DNA of 64,000 nt from Agrobacterium leguminum (lineage in GTDB: Bacteria > Pseudomonadota > Alphaproteobacteria > Rhizobiales > Rhizobiaceae): assembly GCF_015704895.1 (NCBI RefSeq), contig NZ_JADQWB010000001.1, forward strand, positions 186,001-250,000, given 5' to 3'. This document shows positions 9,214 to 16,857 of this stretch, piece after piece. Under the pieces are notes generated by a model. The model searched no databases and had not been told where the DNA came from. It saw nothing but the letters and a program-made list of their open reading frames with translations. The position numbers were made by a program, and so were the translations under genes. How positions within the stretch are numbered: the stretch's first letter is position 1; every line of letters begins with the position of its first letter.

Positions 9214-9858
9214 TCAGCGTGGATTTTCTTGCGCAGACAATTTTTCGAAGGGCACATCCGGCCTGTCGACAGCCGCTTCAAGTATCGTGGCATATTCCGA
9301 CTTTGGAATATCGATTGCCCCGAATGTCTTCAGATGTTCGGTCGTAAATTGCGTGTCGAGCAGCGTAAATCCCTGCTGCCGCAAACGCTCGACCAGATGC
9401 ACGAGGCAAATCTTCGATGCATTGGTGCGGCGGGAAAACATGCTCTCACCGAAGAAGGCGGCACCGAGCGAGACACCGTAGAGCCCGCCGACAAGTTCCT
9501 CGCCCTCCCACGCCTCGACACTATGGGCGTGGCCGATCTGGTGCAACTCGGTATAGAGCCTGCGGATGGTGGCGTTGATCCAGGTGCTCGGCCTGTCCGG
9601 CGCTTCCGCCGCGCATCCGGCCATCACCGCTTCGAAGGCGGTGTTGAAGCGAATCTCGAACGGCTTCCTGCGCATCGCCTTGGCGAGGCTTTTGGAAACG
9701 TGAAAACCATTGAGTGGGATGATTCCACGAATTTCCGGCTCGACCCAGAAAAGCTCGGGATCGTCAGCCGAATCGGCCATTGGGAACAGGCCGGCGGAAT
9801 AGGCGCGCAGCAGGATATCGACCGTTATGCCGTTATTTCTGCTGCGCCGCCCAACCAT
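9214..9858 (-). CDS. aat: Leucyl/phenylalanyl-tRNA-protein transferase
   Basis: The 214-residue protein transfers Leu or Phe from tRNA to the N terminus of proteins that begin with Lys or Arg, marking them for ClpS-ClpAP degradation. Hallmarks are [30 protein letters not shown] and [19 protein letters not shown], followed by the C-terminal [16 protein letters not shown]. The gene lies 6 bases after accC on the same strand and is probably cotranscribed. The clpS-clpA pair that uses its products is in this same window at 48.9-51.8 kb. Confidence 0.95.
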   Translation of the reverse strand: MVGRRSRNNGITVDILLRAYSAGLFPMADSADDPELFWVEPEIRGIIPLNGFHVSKSLAKAMRRKPFEIRFNTAFEAVMAGCAAEAPDRPSTWINATIRRLYTELHQIGHAHSVEAWEGEELVGGLYGVSLGAAFFGESMFSRRTNASKICLVHLVERLRQQGFTLLDTQFTTEHLKTFGAIDIPKSEYATILEAAVDRPDVPFEKLSAQENPR

Positions 9859-9864
9859 ATCGTC

Positions 9865-11211
9865 TTAGTGAGACGCGTCACCGGCCAGATATTTTTCCAG
9901 CCAGTGAATGTCGTAATCGCCGTTCAGGATATCCTCGTTTTCGAGGAGGTCCTGGAAAAGCGGCAGCGTGGTCTTGATGCCGTCGACGACGAACTCATCC
10001 AGCGCCCGACGCAGGCGGCGAATGCACTCGTCACGGTCGCGGCCGTGAACGATCAGCTTGCCGATCATGCTGTCGTAATAGGGCGGGATTTTGTAGCCCT
10101 GATAGGCGCCTGAATCGACGCGCACGCCAAGGCCGCCCGGCGTATGGAAATAGGTCAGCGTGCCCGGTGAGGGAACGAAGGTGCGCGGGTCCTCGGCATT
10201 GATACGGCATTCGATGGCATGGCCATGGAATTCGATATCCGCCTGCGTGACCGACAGGCCCTGGCCGGAAGCGACCCTGATCTGTTCCTGCACGAGATCC
10301 ATGCCGGTGATGGCTTCCGTCACCGGATGCTCCACCTGCAGACGGGTGTTCATTTCGATGAAATAGAACTCGCCGTTTTCATAAAGGAACTCGATGGTGC
10401 CGGCGCCGCGATATTTCAGCTTGCGCATGGCGCTCGCGCAGATCTCGCCGATCTTCATGCGCTGTTCGACGGTGAGGGCCGGCGAATTGGCTTCTTCCAG
10501 CACCTTCTGGTGACGGCGCTGCAACGAGCAATCGCGTTCGCCGAGGTGAACGGCATTGCCTTCGCCATCGCCGAAAACCTGCACTTCGATATGGCGCGGC
10601 TTGCCGAGGTACTTTTCCATGTAGACGGCGTCGTTGCCGAAGGCTGCTGCCGCTTCGGAGCGGGCCGTCGCAACGGCCTCTTCCAGATCGGCTTCGGTCT
10701 TCGCCACCTTCATGCCGCGACCGCCGCCGCCCGCCGTCGCCTTGATGAGGACCGGGAAGCCGATCGTCCGGGCGATTTCGAGCGCGTTTTCAGGCTTCAC
10801 TTCGCCATCGGAACCGGGAACCACGGGAATGCCGAGTTCCTGCGCCGTCTGCTTGGCGGTGATCTTGTCGCCCATGATGCGGATATGTTCGGCGGTCGGT
10901 CCGATGAAGGTGATGCCGTGCGCGTCGAGAATGTCTGCGAACTTGGCATTTTCCGACAGGAAGCCGTAACCGGGGTGAACGGCGTCCGCACCGGTGATTT
11001 CGCAGGCCGCGACGATCTGGTGGATGTTGAGGTAGCTGTCACGCGAGGGCGGCGGGCCGATGCACACGCTTTCGTCGGCAAGGCGCACATGCATGGCGTC
11101 CGCGTCGGCCGTGGAATGCACGGCCACCGTCGGAATGCCAAGCTCCTTGGCGGCGCGCAGGACGCGTAGCGCGATCTCGCCGCGGTTGGCTATGAGGATC
11201 TTCGAAACCAT
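9865..11211 (-). CDS. accC: Acetyl-CoA carboxylase, biotin carboxylase subunit
   Basis: The 448-residue ATP-grasp enzyme carboxylates the biotin on AccB, the first half-reaction of malonyl-CoA formation. Diagnostic parts are [20 protein letters not shown], the glycine-rich lid [25 protein letters not shown] text, and [14 protein letters not shown]. Length equals that of the family. It follows accB by 12 bases on the minus strand, downstream of aroQ, an arrangement widespread in proteobacteria. Confidence 0.97.
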   Translation of the reverse strand: MVSKILIANRGEIALRVLRAAKELGIPTVAVHSTADADAMHVRLADESVCIGPPPSRDSYLNIHQIVAACEITGADAVHPGYGFLSENAKFADILDAHGITFIGPTAEHIRIMGDKITAKQTAQELGIPVVPGSDGEVKPENALEIARTIGFPVLIKATAGGGGRGMKVAKTEADLEEAVATARSEAAAAFGNDAVYMEKYLGKPRHIEVQVFGDGEGNAVHLGERDCSLQRRHQKVLEEANSPALTVEQRMKIGEICASAMRKLKYRGAGTIEFLYENGEFYFIEMNTRLQVEHPVTEAITGMDLVQEQIRVASGQGLSVTQADIEFHGHAIECRINAEDPRTFVPSPGTLTYFHTPGGLGVRVDSGAYQGYKIPPYYDSMIGKLIVHGRDRDECIRRLRRALDEFVVDGIKTTLPLFQDLLENEDILNGDYDIHWLEKYLAGDASH

Positions 11212-11223
11212 GCTGAACCGCCT

Positions 11224-11715
11224 TTATTCGATGACCACGAGGGCTTCGCCATACTCCACGGGCTGAGCGTCGTTGACGACGATTTCCACGACCTTGCCGG
11301 ACTTGGGAGCCGGGATCTGGTTCATGGTCTTCATGGCTTCGACGATGAGGATGGTCTGGCCTTCCTTGACGGTTGCACCCACTTCGATGAAGGGACGTGC
11401 GCCCGGGGCAGGCGACAGATAGACCGTACCGACCATCGGCGACGACACGGTGTTGGCCGGGTTGCGGGCAGGCGCTGCGGAGGCCGCAGGGGCGGCCGGC
11501 GCGGCTGCGGCCGGTGCAGCAACGGGGGCTGCTGCCGGTGCGGGCGCATAGGCAGCAGGCGCTGCGGCATAGACCGTGGCGGCGGGAGCGGCGCGGGAAA
11601 CGCGGATGCGCAGGTCGTCCTGCTCCACTTCGATTTCCGAAAGGTCGGTATCGTTGAGGATATTCGCGAGTTCGCGGATCAGTTCCTTGTCGATACCCTG
11701 TTTCTTTTCAGACAT
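11224..11715 (-). CDS. accB: Acetyl-CoA carboxylase, biotin carboxyl carrier protein
   Basis: The 163-residue BCCP has a short N-terminal helical region, a long Ala/Pro linker (about residues 42-88) and a C-terminal biotinyl domain. The biotinylated lysine is K129 in the EAMKTMNQI motif. The carboxybiotin made by AccC is delivered to the AccAD transferase encoded elsewhere. The linker is low-complexity and is the least conserved part. The gene is between aroQ and accC on the minus strand. Confidence 0.96.
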   Translation of the reverse strand: MSEKKQGIDKELIRELANILNDTDLSEIEVEQDDLRIRVSRAAPAATVYAAAPAAYAPAPAAAPVAAPAAAAPAAPAASAAPARNPANTVSSPMVGTVYLSPAPGARPFIEVGATVKEGQTILIVEAMKTMNQIPAPKSGKVVEIVVNDAQPVEYGEALVVIE

Positions 11716-11740
11716 GACAAACCCTATTCTTTGTTTCTTT

Positions 11741-12178
11741 TTATGCCGTGATGTTTTTCAGCGCGTGAAGCGCCATGATGTATCCATATGGTCCGAAACC
11801 GCAGACCATGCCCTTTGCCGCGGGTGATACCATCGATTTGTGACGGAACTCTTCGCGGGCGTGGATGTTGGAAATGTGCACTTCCACGACGGGCGTGGAA
11901 ATCGCGCGAATGGCGTCATGCAACGCGATGGATGTGTGGCTGTAGGCGCCGGGATTGATGACGACGCCTGCCGCCCGCTCGCCCGCCTCCTGCAACCAGT
12001 CCACCAGCACGCCTTCGTGGTTGGACTGGCGGAATTCCACTGCGAAACCGAGATCGGCACCGGCTTGAAGGCAATCATTCTCGATGTCCTTCAGCGTCTT
12101 GCCACCATAGATACCCGGTTCCCTTTTTCCCAGCATGTTGAGATTGGGGCCGTTGATGACGATGATGATGTTGCTCAT
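11741..12178 (-). CDS. aroQ: Type II 3-dehydroquinate dehydratase
   Basis: The 145-residue enzyme converts 3-dehydroquinate to 3-dehydroshikimate in the shikimate pathway. It shows the type II pattern: [16 protein letters not shown] with the catalytic Tyr, the QSNHEG loop, [13 protein letters not shown], and [17 protein letters not shown] with the active-site His. Length is normal for the dodecameric enzyme. It opens the aroQ-accB-accC run; the 25-base gap to accB suggests cotranscription. Confidence 0.96.
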   Translation of the reverse strand: MSNIIIVINGPNLNMLGKREPGIYGGKTLKDIENDCLQAGADLGFAVEFRQSNHEGVLVDWLQEAGERAAGVVINPGAYSHTSIALHDAIRAISTPVVEVHISNIHAREEFRHKSMVSPAAKGMVCGFGPYGYIMALHALKNITA

Positions 12179-12303
12179 TCACGTTTCCATAAGAAAATCA
12201 GCGACACCTATAGACTGCGCAGCCGTCAAGGAAAAGCCCCCGCAAGCCCTAAACCGGCCGCTTGGCAGGCATCTCACAGGGAATGCAGTGGCTTTTTTAG
12301 CAA

Positions 12304-13071
12304 TCAGGAGCAGGTGGCTTTTCCACAGCTGCGCATATTGGCGATTTTTTCCTTCAGCGGGTCGGCGCCGACCGCACCGAAAACCGCCTCGTCGCCGACG
12401 ATATAGGACGGCGTTCCGGTGATGCCGAGGCTGGTTGCCAGCTTGTAAGTCTCCTGCACCTGCTCGTCATTGGGGTTCTCCGCCATCGATTTGCGGATGT
12501 CGGCTTCCTTGAGGCCGAGCGAGGTCGCGACTTCCATGGCGCTGTCCTCATTCGCCCGTCCGCGGCCGCCGAGGAGCGTGCGCTGGAATTCGGGATACTT
12601 GGCCGGTGCAAGCAGCTTCACGGCGTTGGAAACGCGGTGGGCCGCAACCGATTCCGGTCCGAGGATCGGAAATTCCTTGAGGACGACGCGCACCTTCTTG
12701 TCGCTCTTCAGGATATTGTCCATGTCGCCCATGGCGCGTTTGCAATAACCGCAATTGTAGTCGAAGAACTCGACCAGCGTGACGTCGCCATCCGGGTTGC
12801 CGAGCGCCAGATCGAATTTCGATTCGAAGATGGCCTTCTTGTTATCGGCGACGGCTTCCGCCGCCTTGGCATTGCGCGCGGCATATTGCTTGCGCTCAAG
12901 CGCATCCTGAACCTCAAGCATGATCTCCGGGTTCTCGATCAGATATTGCTTGATGAACTCGCCCATTTCCTTCTTCTGCTGCTCGTCGAGCGCATGGGCG
13001 GGCAGGGAGGCGAATACCGTCGAAAGGGCCGTCACGCTGGCGAGAAGGGTGGAACGGAGAAAATGCGCCAT
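12304..13071 (-). CDS. Exported DsbA-family thiol-disulfide oxidoreductase
   Basis: The 255-residue product has a signal peptide cut near AHALDEQ and a thioredoxin-fold domain with the active site CGYC at residues 107-110 (EFFDYNCGYCKRAMGD). The N-terminal helical extension (about residues 28-75) and the helical insertion resemble the Com1/ScsC-like subgroup rather than classical DsbA. The cis-Pro loop is GTPSYIVG. Two further cysteines sit at the extreme C terminus (MRSCGKATCS). ATG at 13071 follows GAGGACC; an ATG at 13083 is possible. It should act in periplasmic disulfide chemistry. Confidence 0.88.
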   Translation of the reverse strand: MAHFLRSTLLASVTALSTVFASLPAHALDEQQKKEMGEFIKQYLIENPEIMLEVQDALERKQYAARNAKAAEAVADNKKAIFESKFDLALGNPDGDVTLVEFFDYNCGYCKRAMGDMDNILKSDKKVRVVLKEFPILGPESVAAHRVSNAVKLLAPAKYPEFQRTLLGGRGRANEDSAMEVATSLGLKEADIRKSMAENPNDEQVQETYKLATSLGITGTPSYIVGDEAVFGAVGADPLKEKIANMRSCGKATCS

Positions 13072-13238
13072 ATCGGTCCTCATTCTGTGCGGCCGGAGCC
13101 TCTTGAAATCTGATGAAGGCAATTACCTTACTTTAAGCCAAATGCCATACGGCAAAAATACTTGTCCGCATTATGATCGCATGATTGTGAAGATTGTGAT
13201 TCTGCGGCAAGTCTCTGAAATACGGTTCAGGAAAGAGC

Positions 13239-14402
13239 ATGCCCTTGATTACGATGTCGAAGCGGAGCGCAGTCGAACCCTTTCACGCCATGGATATTCT
13301 GGCGGAAGCGAATCGGCGCAGGCAGGCGGGCCGCCCCGTCATTTCCATGGCGGTCGGCCAGCCCTCGCATCCCGCGCCGAAAGCCTCGCTTGCGGCGGCT
13401 GAGGCGGCGCTGAAACATGGGCGCATCGGTTACACCGACGCACTGGGTCTGCGCGAGCTGCGCGAGGCGATTGCCGGTCATTACCGGCTGCGCCACCAGG
13501 TCGCCATCGATCCGGCCCGCATCGCCGTGACCACGGGTTCATCTGCCGCCTTCAACCTCGCCTTTTTGAGTCTTTTCGATGCGGGCGATTATGTCGCCAT
13601 CGCAAGGCCCGGTTATCCTGCCTATCGCAATATTCTGAAGGCGCTCGGCCTCAATGTCGTGGAAGTGCCGGTCACGGCTGAAACCGGTTATACGCTGACA
13701 CCGGCAAGTCTGGAGCGAGCGGAGACAAAGGCAGGCTGCAAGCTGAAGGGCGTGCTTCTGGCAAGCCCGGCCAATCCAACCGGCACGGTTACCGGCCGCG
13801 AGGCGCTGAAGCGGCTGGCGAGCTATTGCGAAAGCCGCGACATGGCTTTCATTTCGGACGAGATTTATCACGGCCTCACCTTTGTCGGCGAAGAGACGAG
13901 CGCGCTCGAAATCACCGACAATGCCGTGATCATCAATTCCTTCTCGAAATATTATTGCATGACCGGCTGGCGCATCGGCTGGATGGTGCTGCCCGAGAAC
14001 CTTGTCCGCCCCGTCGAGTGTCTCGCCCAGAGCCTTTATATTTCCGCGCCCGAACTGTCGCAGCTTGCGGCGACAGCGGCCTTTTCGGCGGCGGAGGAGC
14101 TGGATGTCTACCGGGAAAGCTATCGCACCAACCGCGATTTCCTGATGGCGCGCCTGCCGGAGATCGGCCTGCCGCTGGCATCCCCGATGGATGGCGCTTT
14201 TTATGCCTATGTCGATACCAGCCGCTTTTCCAATGACAGCATGGATTTTGCCAAGCGCATGCTGGCGGAAATCGATGTGGCGGCGACGCCCGGCATGGAT
14301 TTCGACCCCGAGGAAGGCCACAGGGCGCTGCGCATTTCCTATGCGGGTTCCGTGTCGGATATCGCCGAGGCCGTTGGACGTATTGCCGGCTGGCTGAAGT
14401 AA
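13239..14402 (+). CDS. PLP-dependent aminotransferase, class I/II
   Basis: This 387-residue fold-type I aminotransferase has the expected landmarks: GRIGYTDALG, the ASPANPTGT motif (Asn179), SDEIYHG (Asp207), and the Schiff-base lysine K237 in SFSKYYCMTGWRIG with Arg245 nearby. The C-terminal FAKRMLAEIDVAATPG and LRISYAGS resemble aspartate/aromatic-type aminotransferases of subgroup I-gamma. The exact amino acid is not determinable from sequence. It is transcribed away from the dsbA-like gene, and an AGGAAAG ribosome site precedes its ATG. Confidence 0.9.
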   Translation: MPLITMSKRSAVEPFHAMDILAEANRRRQAGRPVISMAVGQPSHPAPKASLAAAEAALKHGRIGYTDALGLRELREAIAGHYRLRHQVAIDPARIAVTTGSSAAFNLAFLSLFDAGDYVAIARPGYPAYRNILKALGLNVVEVPVTAETGYTLTPASLERAETKAGCKLKGVLLASPANPTGTVTGREALKRLASYCESRDMAFISDEIYHGLTFVGEETSALEITDNAVIINSFSKYYCMTGWRIGWMVLPENLVRPVECLAQSLYISAPELSQLAATAAFSAAEELDVYRESYRTNRDFLMARLPEIGLPLASPMDGAFYAYVDTSRFSNDSMDFAKRMLAEIDVAATPGMDFDPEEGHRALRISYAGSVSDIAEAVGRIAGWLK

Positions 14403-14430
14403 GTAAGCCGGGATCATCCGATTAGGGAGA

Positions 14431-15114
14431 TCAGGCGGGCGTGCAGCCGAAGGTGCTGTTGAACGCCTTTTCGCCCTTTGCAGTGAAGGTCAGCACACGG
14501 CCGTTTCCGCGCCGCAGCCAGTCCCGCTGCTGCATGGCTTCGAGAAGCGATGCGCCAAGCCCGCCGCCGAGATGATGGCGGCGTTCGCTCCAGTCGAGGC
14601 AATGCAGGCAGACCGGGCGACGGGCCTTTTCGAGTGACGAAAGGTCGATGCCGAAGCTTGAGAAGAAGTCGCGTCCGCTCTCCGTCAGGGCAGGATCGTC
14701 ACCTGACGTCACGAGCCCTTTTGCGGTAATGGCGGCAAGCAGCGCCACGCCGCTCTCCCCGGCCAGATGATCGTAGCAGATGCGCGCTTCCCGCAGCGCC
14801 TTGTCCTTCGGTCCCGTGCGGACGCGGACTGCGCCCGTGCGCTGGGCAAGACCCATCAACGCTTCCAGAACATGCGCCACATCCTCGTCGGAAAGACGGA
14901 AATAGCGGTGACGCCCCTGTTTTTCCGCTTTCAGGAGTTGCGCCTCGGAGAGCTTCGACAGATGCCCGCTGGCGGTCTGCAGGGTCACGCCGGCGGCTTC
15001 GGCAAGCTCGCTTGCGGTCAGCGCGCGTCCGTCCATCAGCGCCGTCAGGATGTTGGCGCGGGCAGGGTCGCCGATCAGTGCGGCGACATTGGCGATCAGA
15101 GGTCCGTCTTTCAT
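14431..15114 (-). CDS. ArsR-family transcriptional regulator with C-terminal extension
   Basis: The 227-residue protein has an N-terminal winged helix of the ArsR type (about residues 8-85): IGDPARANILTALMDG, then ASELAEAAGVTLQTASGHLSKL as the recognition part and RHRYFRLSD as the wing. A longer C-terminal region carries CYDHLAGESGVALL and CLHCLDWSERRHHLGG, which could bind a ligand or metal through the CxxC pair. It faces the NIPSNAP gene; the divergent space holds a strong dyad at its start codon, so autoregulation and control of the divergent genes are likely. An ATG at 15144 is possible but would take in the dyad. Confidence 0.85.
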   Translation of the reverse strand: MKDGPLIANVAALIGDPARANILTALMDGRALTASELAEAAGVTLQTASGHLSKLSEAQLLKAEKQGRHRYFRLSDEDVAHVLEALMGLAQRTGAVRVRTGPKDKALREARICYDHLAGESGVALLAAITAKGLVTSGDDPALTESGRDFFSSFGIDLSSLEKARRPVCLHCLDWSERRHHLGGGLGASLLEAMQQRDWLRRGNGRVLTFTAKGEKAFNSTFGCTPA

Positions 15115-15136
15115 GCTTCGATGGTAGCCGAAGCAT
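15113..15136. promoter_or_regulatory. Candidate ArsR operator (8-bp arms)
   Basis: ATGCTTCG (15113-15120) and CGAAGCAT (15129-15136) form a perfect inverted repeat with an 8-base spacer. It overlaps the first codon of the ArsR-family gene and lies 53 bases ahead of the divergent NIPSNAP start. Size and position fit a dimeric winged-helix operator. Not shown experimentally. Confidence 0.5.
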
Positions 15137-15188
15137 TGATGCAAAGCAATGGCGTAAAAGAGAAAGGCAAAACACGAGGAGACAAACG

Positions 15189-15515
15189 ATGCTGACCTGT
15201 TTCATCCGCTACGAGATCGATCCTTTCAGGGTCGATGCCTTTGAGCGATATGCCCGCACATGGGGTGAGGCGATACCGCGCTGCGGGGCCGATCTGATTG
15301 GTTATTATGCGCCGAAGGAGGGATCGAGCACCATTGCCTACGGTGTCTACAACATCGAAAGTCTTGCCGCTTACGAAGCCTACAGGGCACGGCTCGCCGC
15401 CGATCCTGCGGGGCGGGAAAATTACGAATTCGCCCGCCGCGAACAGTTCATTCGCCGTGAGGACCGGCTTTTCCTGCGTCTCGCCTCCGCTCCGCACGCC
15501 GGAGGCGGACGATGA
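15189..15515 (+). CDS. NIPSNAP family protein
   Basis: The 108-residue protein is a ferredoxin-like alpha-beta barrel of the NIPSNAP family: it opens MLTCFIRYEIDPF, with the conserved EAIPRCGADLIGYYAPKEG and RREDRLFLR near the end. Family members are often cofactor-free or small-molecule-binding; the function here is unknown. GAGGAGAC just before the ATG is a strong ribosome site. It overlaps the following monooxygenase-like gene by ATGA, making a coupled pair divergent from the ArsR regulator. Confidence 0.85.
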   Translation: MLTCFIRYEIDPFRVDAFERYARTWGEAIPRCGADLIGYYAPKEGSSTIAYGVYNIESLAAYEAYRARLAADPAGRENYEFARREQFIRREDRLFLRLASAPHAGGGR

Positions 15516-15877
15516 TCGCCGTTATCTTCGAGGTCTGGCCGGCTGAAGGCGAGAAGCAGCATTACCTCGACATCGCGGCAGGCCTGCGGGCTGAACTGGA
15601 AACCATCGACGGCTTCCTGTCCGTCGAGCGGTTTCAAAGCATCGGCAATCCGGACAAGATGCTGTCTCTGTCCTTTTTCCGGGATGAGGAGGCGGTGAGG
15701 GCATGGCGCAATACCCTGCCGCATCGCGCCGCGCAGTCGCTGGGCCGGTCCGGTGTTTTTTCCGATTACCGGCTGCGTATCGCGCAGGTGATCCGCGACT
15801 ATGGCTTGGAGGAGAGGGAGGAAGCGCCAGCCGACAGCCGGAAAGCCCATCCGGCAGAGGGAGATGGCTTGGGCTGA
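15512..15877 (+). CDS. Antibiotic biosynthesis monooxygenase (ABM) domain protein
   Basis: The 121-residue product has one ABM/dimeric alpha-beta barrel domain: IAVIFEVWPAEGEKQHYLD, FLSVERFQSIGNPDKMLSLSFF split by a short helix, and EEAVRAWR. Such proteins act on quinones, heme or polyketide-like aromatics, often without a cofactor. Its start is inside the stop of the NIPSNAP gene. The last 25 residues are polar and not part of the domain. Its partner and substrate are unknown. Confidence 0.83.
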   Translation: MIAVIFEVWPAEGEKQHYLDIAAGLRAELETIDGFLSVERFQSIGNPDKMLSLSFFRDEEAVRAWRNTLPHRAAQSLGRSGVFSDYRLRIAQVIRDYGLEEREEAPADSRKAHPAEGDGLG

Positions 15878-16004
15878 CATTTCCAGCATCAGTTTTTCTG
15901 CATGCCGTTGCAAGGCTTTCTGGTTCGAACTCGTCTTTGAAACCCGTTATAGATGGGCCAATGTGGTGCGGGACACCCTTAAGGTTAGGACAAGGAGAAA
16001 AGCG

Positions 16005-16709
16005 ATGTCGGCAGAAAAAGTAGCGATTGTAACGGCAGGCGGCAGCGGCATGGGGGCTGCCGTGGCGAAACGTCTGGCCGCGGATGGCTACAAACTCGCG
16101 ATCCTGTCCTCTTCCGGCAAGGGAGAGGCGCTGGCGCAGGAGCTGGGCGGCATCGGCGTTACCGGCTCCAACCAGTCCAATGACGATCTCCAGCGGCTCA
16201 CGGATTTGACGCTCGAAAAATTCGGCCGCATCGATGTGCTGGTCAACAGCGCCGGCCATGGCCCGCGCGCCTCCATTCTCGATATTACCGACGAGCAATG
16301 GCACACCGGCCTCGATGTCTATCTGATGAACGTCATCCGCCCAACGCGGATCGTCGCGCCCGTCATGGTGAAACAGAAGGCGGGCGCCATCGTCAACATC
16401 TCGACCGCCTGGGCTTTCGAACCGAGCAGCATGTTCCCGACATCCGCCGTTTTCCGCGCCGGACTTGCCTCCTACAGCAAGATTTTCGCCGATACCTATG
16501 CGGCCGACAATGTGCGCATGAACAATGTTCTGCCCGGCTGGATCGACAGCCTGCCGGCGACGGAGGAACGCCGCGAGAGCGTGCCGATGCAGCGTTACGG
16601 CAAGAGCGAGGAAATCGCCGCCACCGTGGCATTTCTCGCATCTGAGGGGGCCGGGTATATTACCGGTCAGAATATCCGCGTTGATGGCGGGCTAACGCGG
16701 TCTGTTTGA
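16005..16709 (+). CDS. SDR-family protein lacking the usual Tyr-Lys pair
   Basis: The 234-residue Rossmann protein has the SDR cofactor motif TAGGSGMG (10-17), the NSAGHG motif (81-86) and the C-terminal VDGGLTR. The start at 16005 follows AAGGAG. When it is aligned from the RMNNVLPG block backwards, the position of the catalytic Tyr is Ser147 and that of the Lys is Arg151 (segment TSAVFRAGLAS), and the catalytic Ser position reads Thr134. The protein is therefore an atypical, possibly non-catalytic or differently reacting SDR. It follows the NIPSNAP-ABM pair by 127 bases. Confidence 0.85.
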   Translation: MSAEKVAIVTAGGSGMGAAVAKRLAADGYKLAILSSSGKGEALAQELGGIGVTGSNQSNDDLQRLTDLTLEKFGRIDVLVNSAGHGPRASILDITDEQWHTGLDVYLMNVIRPTRIVAPVMVKQKAGAIVNISTAWAFEPSSMFPTSAVFRAGLASYSKIFADTYAADNVRMNNVLPGWIDSLPATEERRESVPMQRYGKSEEIAATVAFLASEGAGYITGQNIRVDGGLTRSV

Positions 16710-16800
16710 CGGGTTGGCCTTTCCCACTCCTCATTCCTGTGACAAGCGCAGGAATGAGGAAATGTCAGCGGCTCAAAAAACACCCGCTCTTTGCATCGAC

Positions 16801-16840
16801 AAAAGAAAACGCCCGCAACATCGTTGCGGGCGTCTTTTAT
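16801..16840. terminator. Bidirectional intrinsic terminator between SDR and rne
   Basis: GCCCGCAAC (16811-16819) and GTTGCGGGC (16823-16831) form a 9-bp stem with a 3-base loop. It is flanked by AAAAGAAAAC on the left and GTCTTTT on the right, so both strands read a stem followed by Ts. It separates the convergent SDR and rne genes. Confidence 0.85.
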
Positions 16841-16857
16841 TCAGGATGTGGCTTCTC

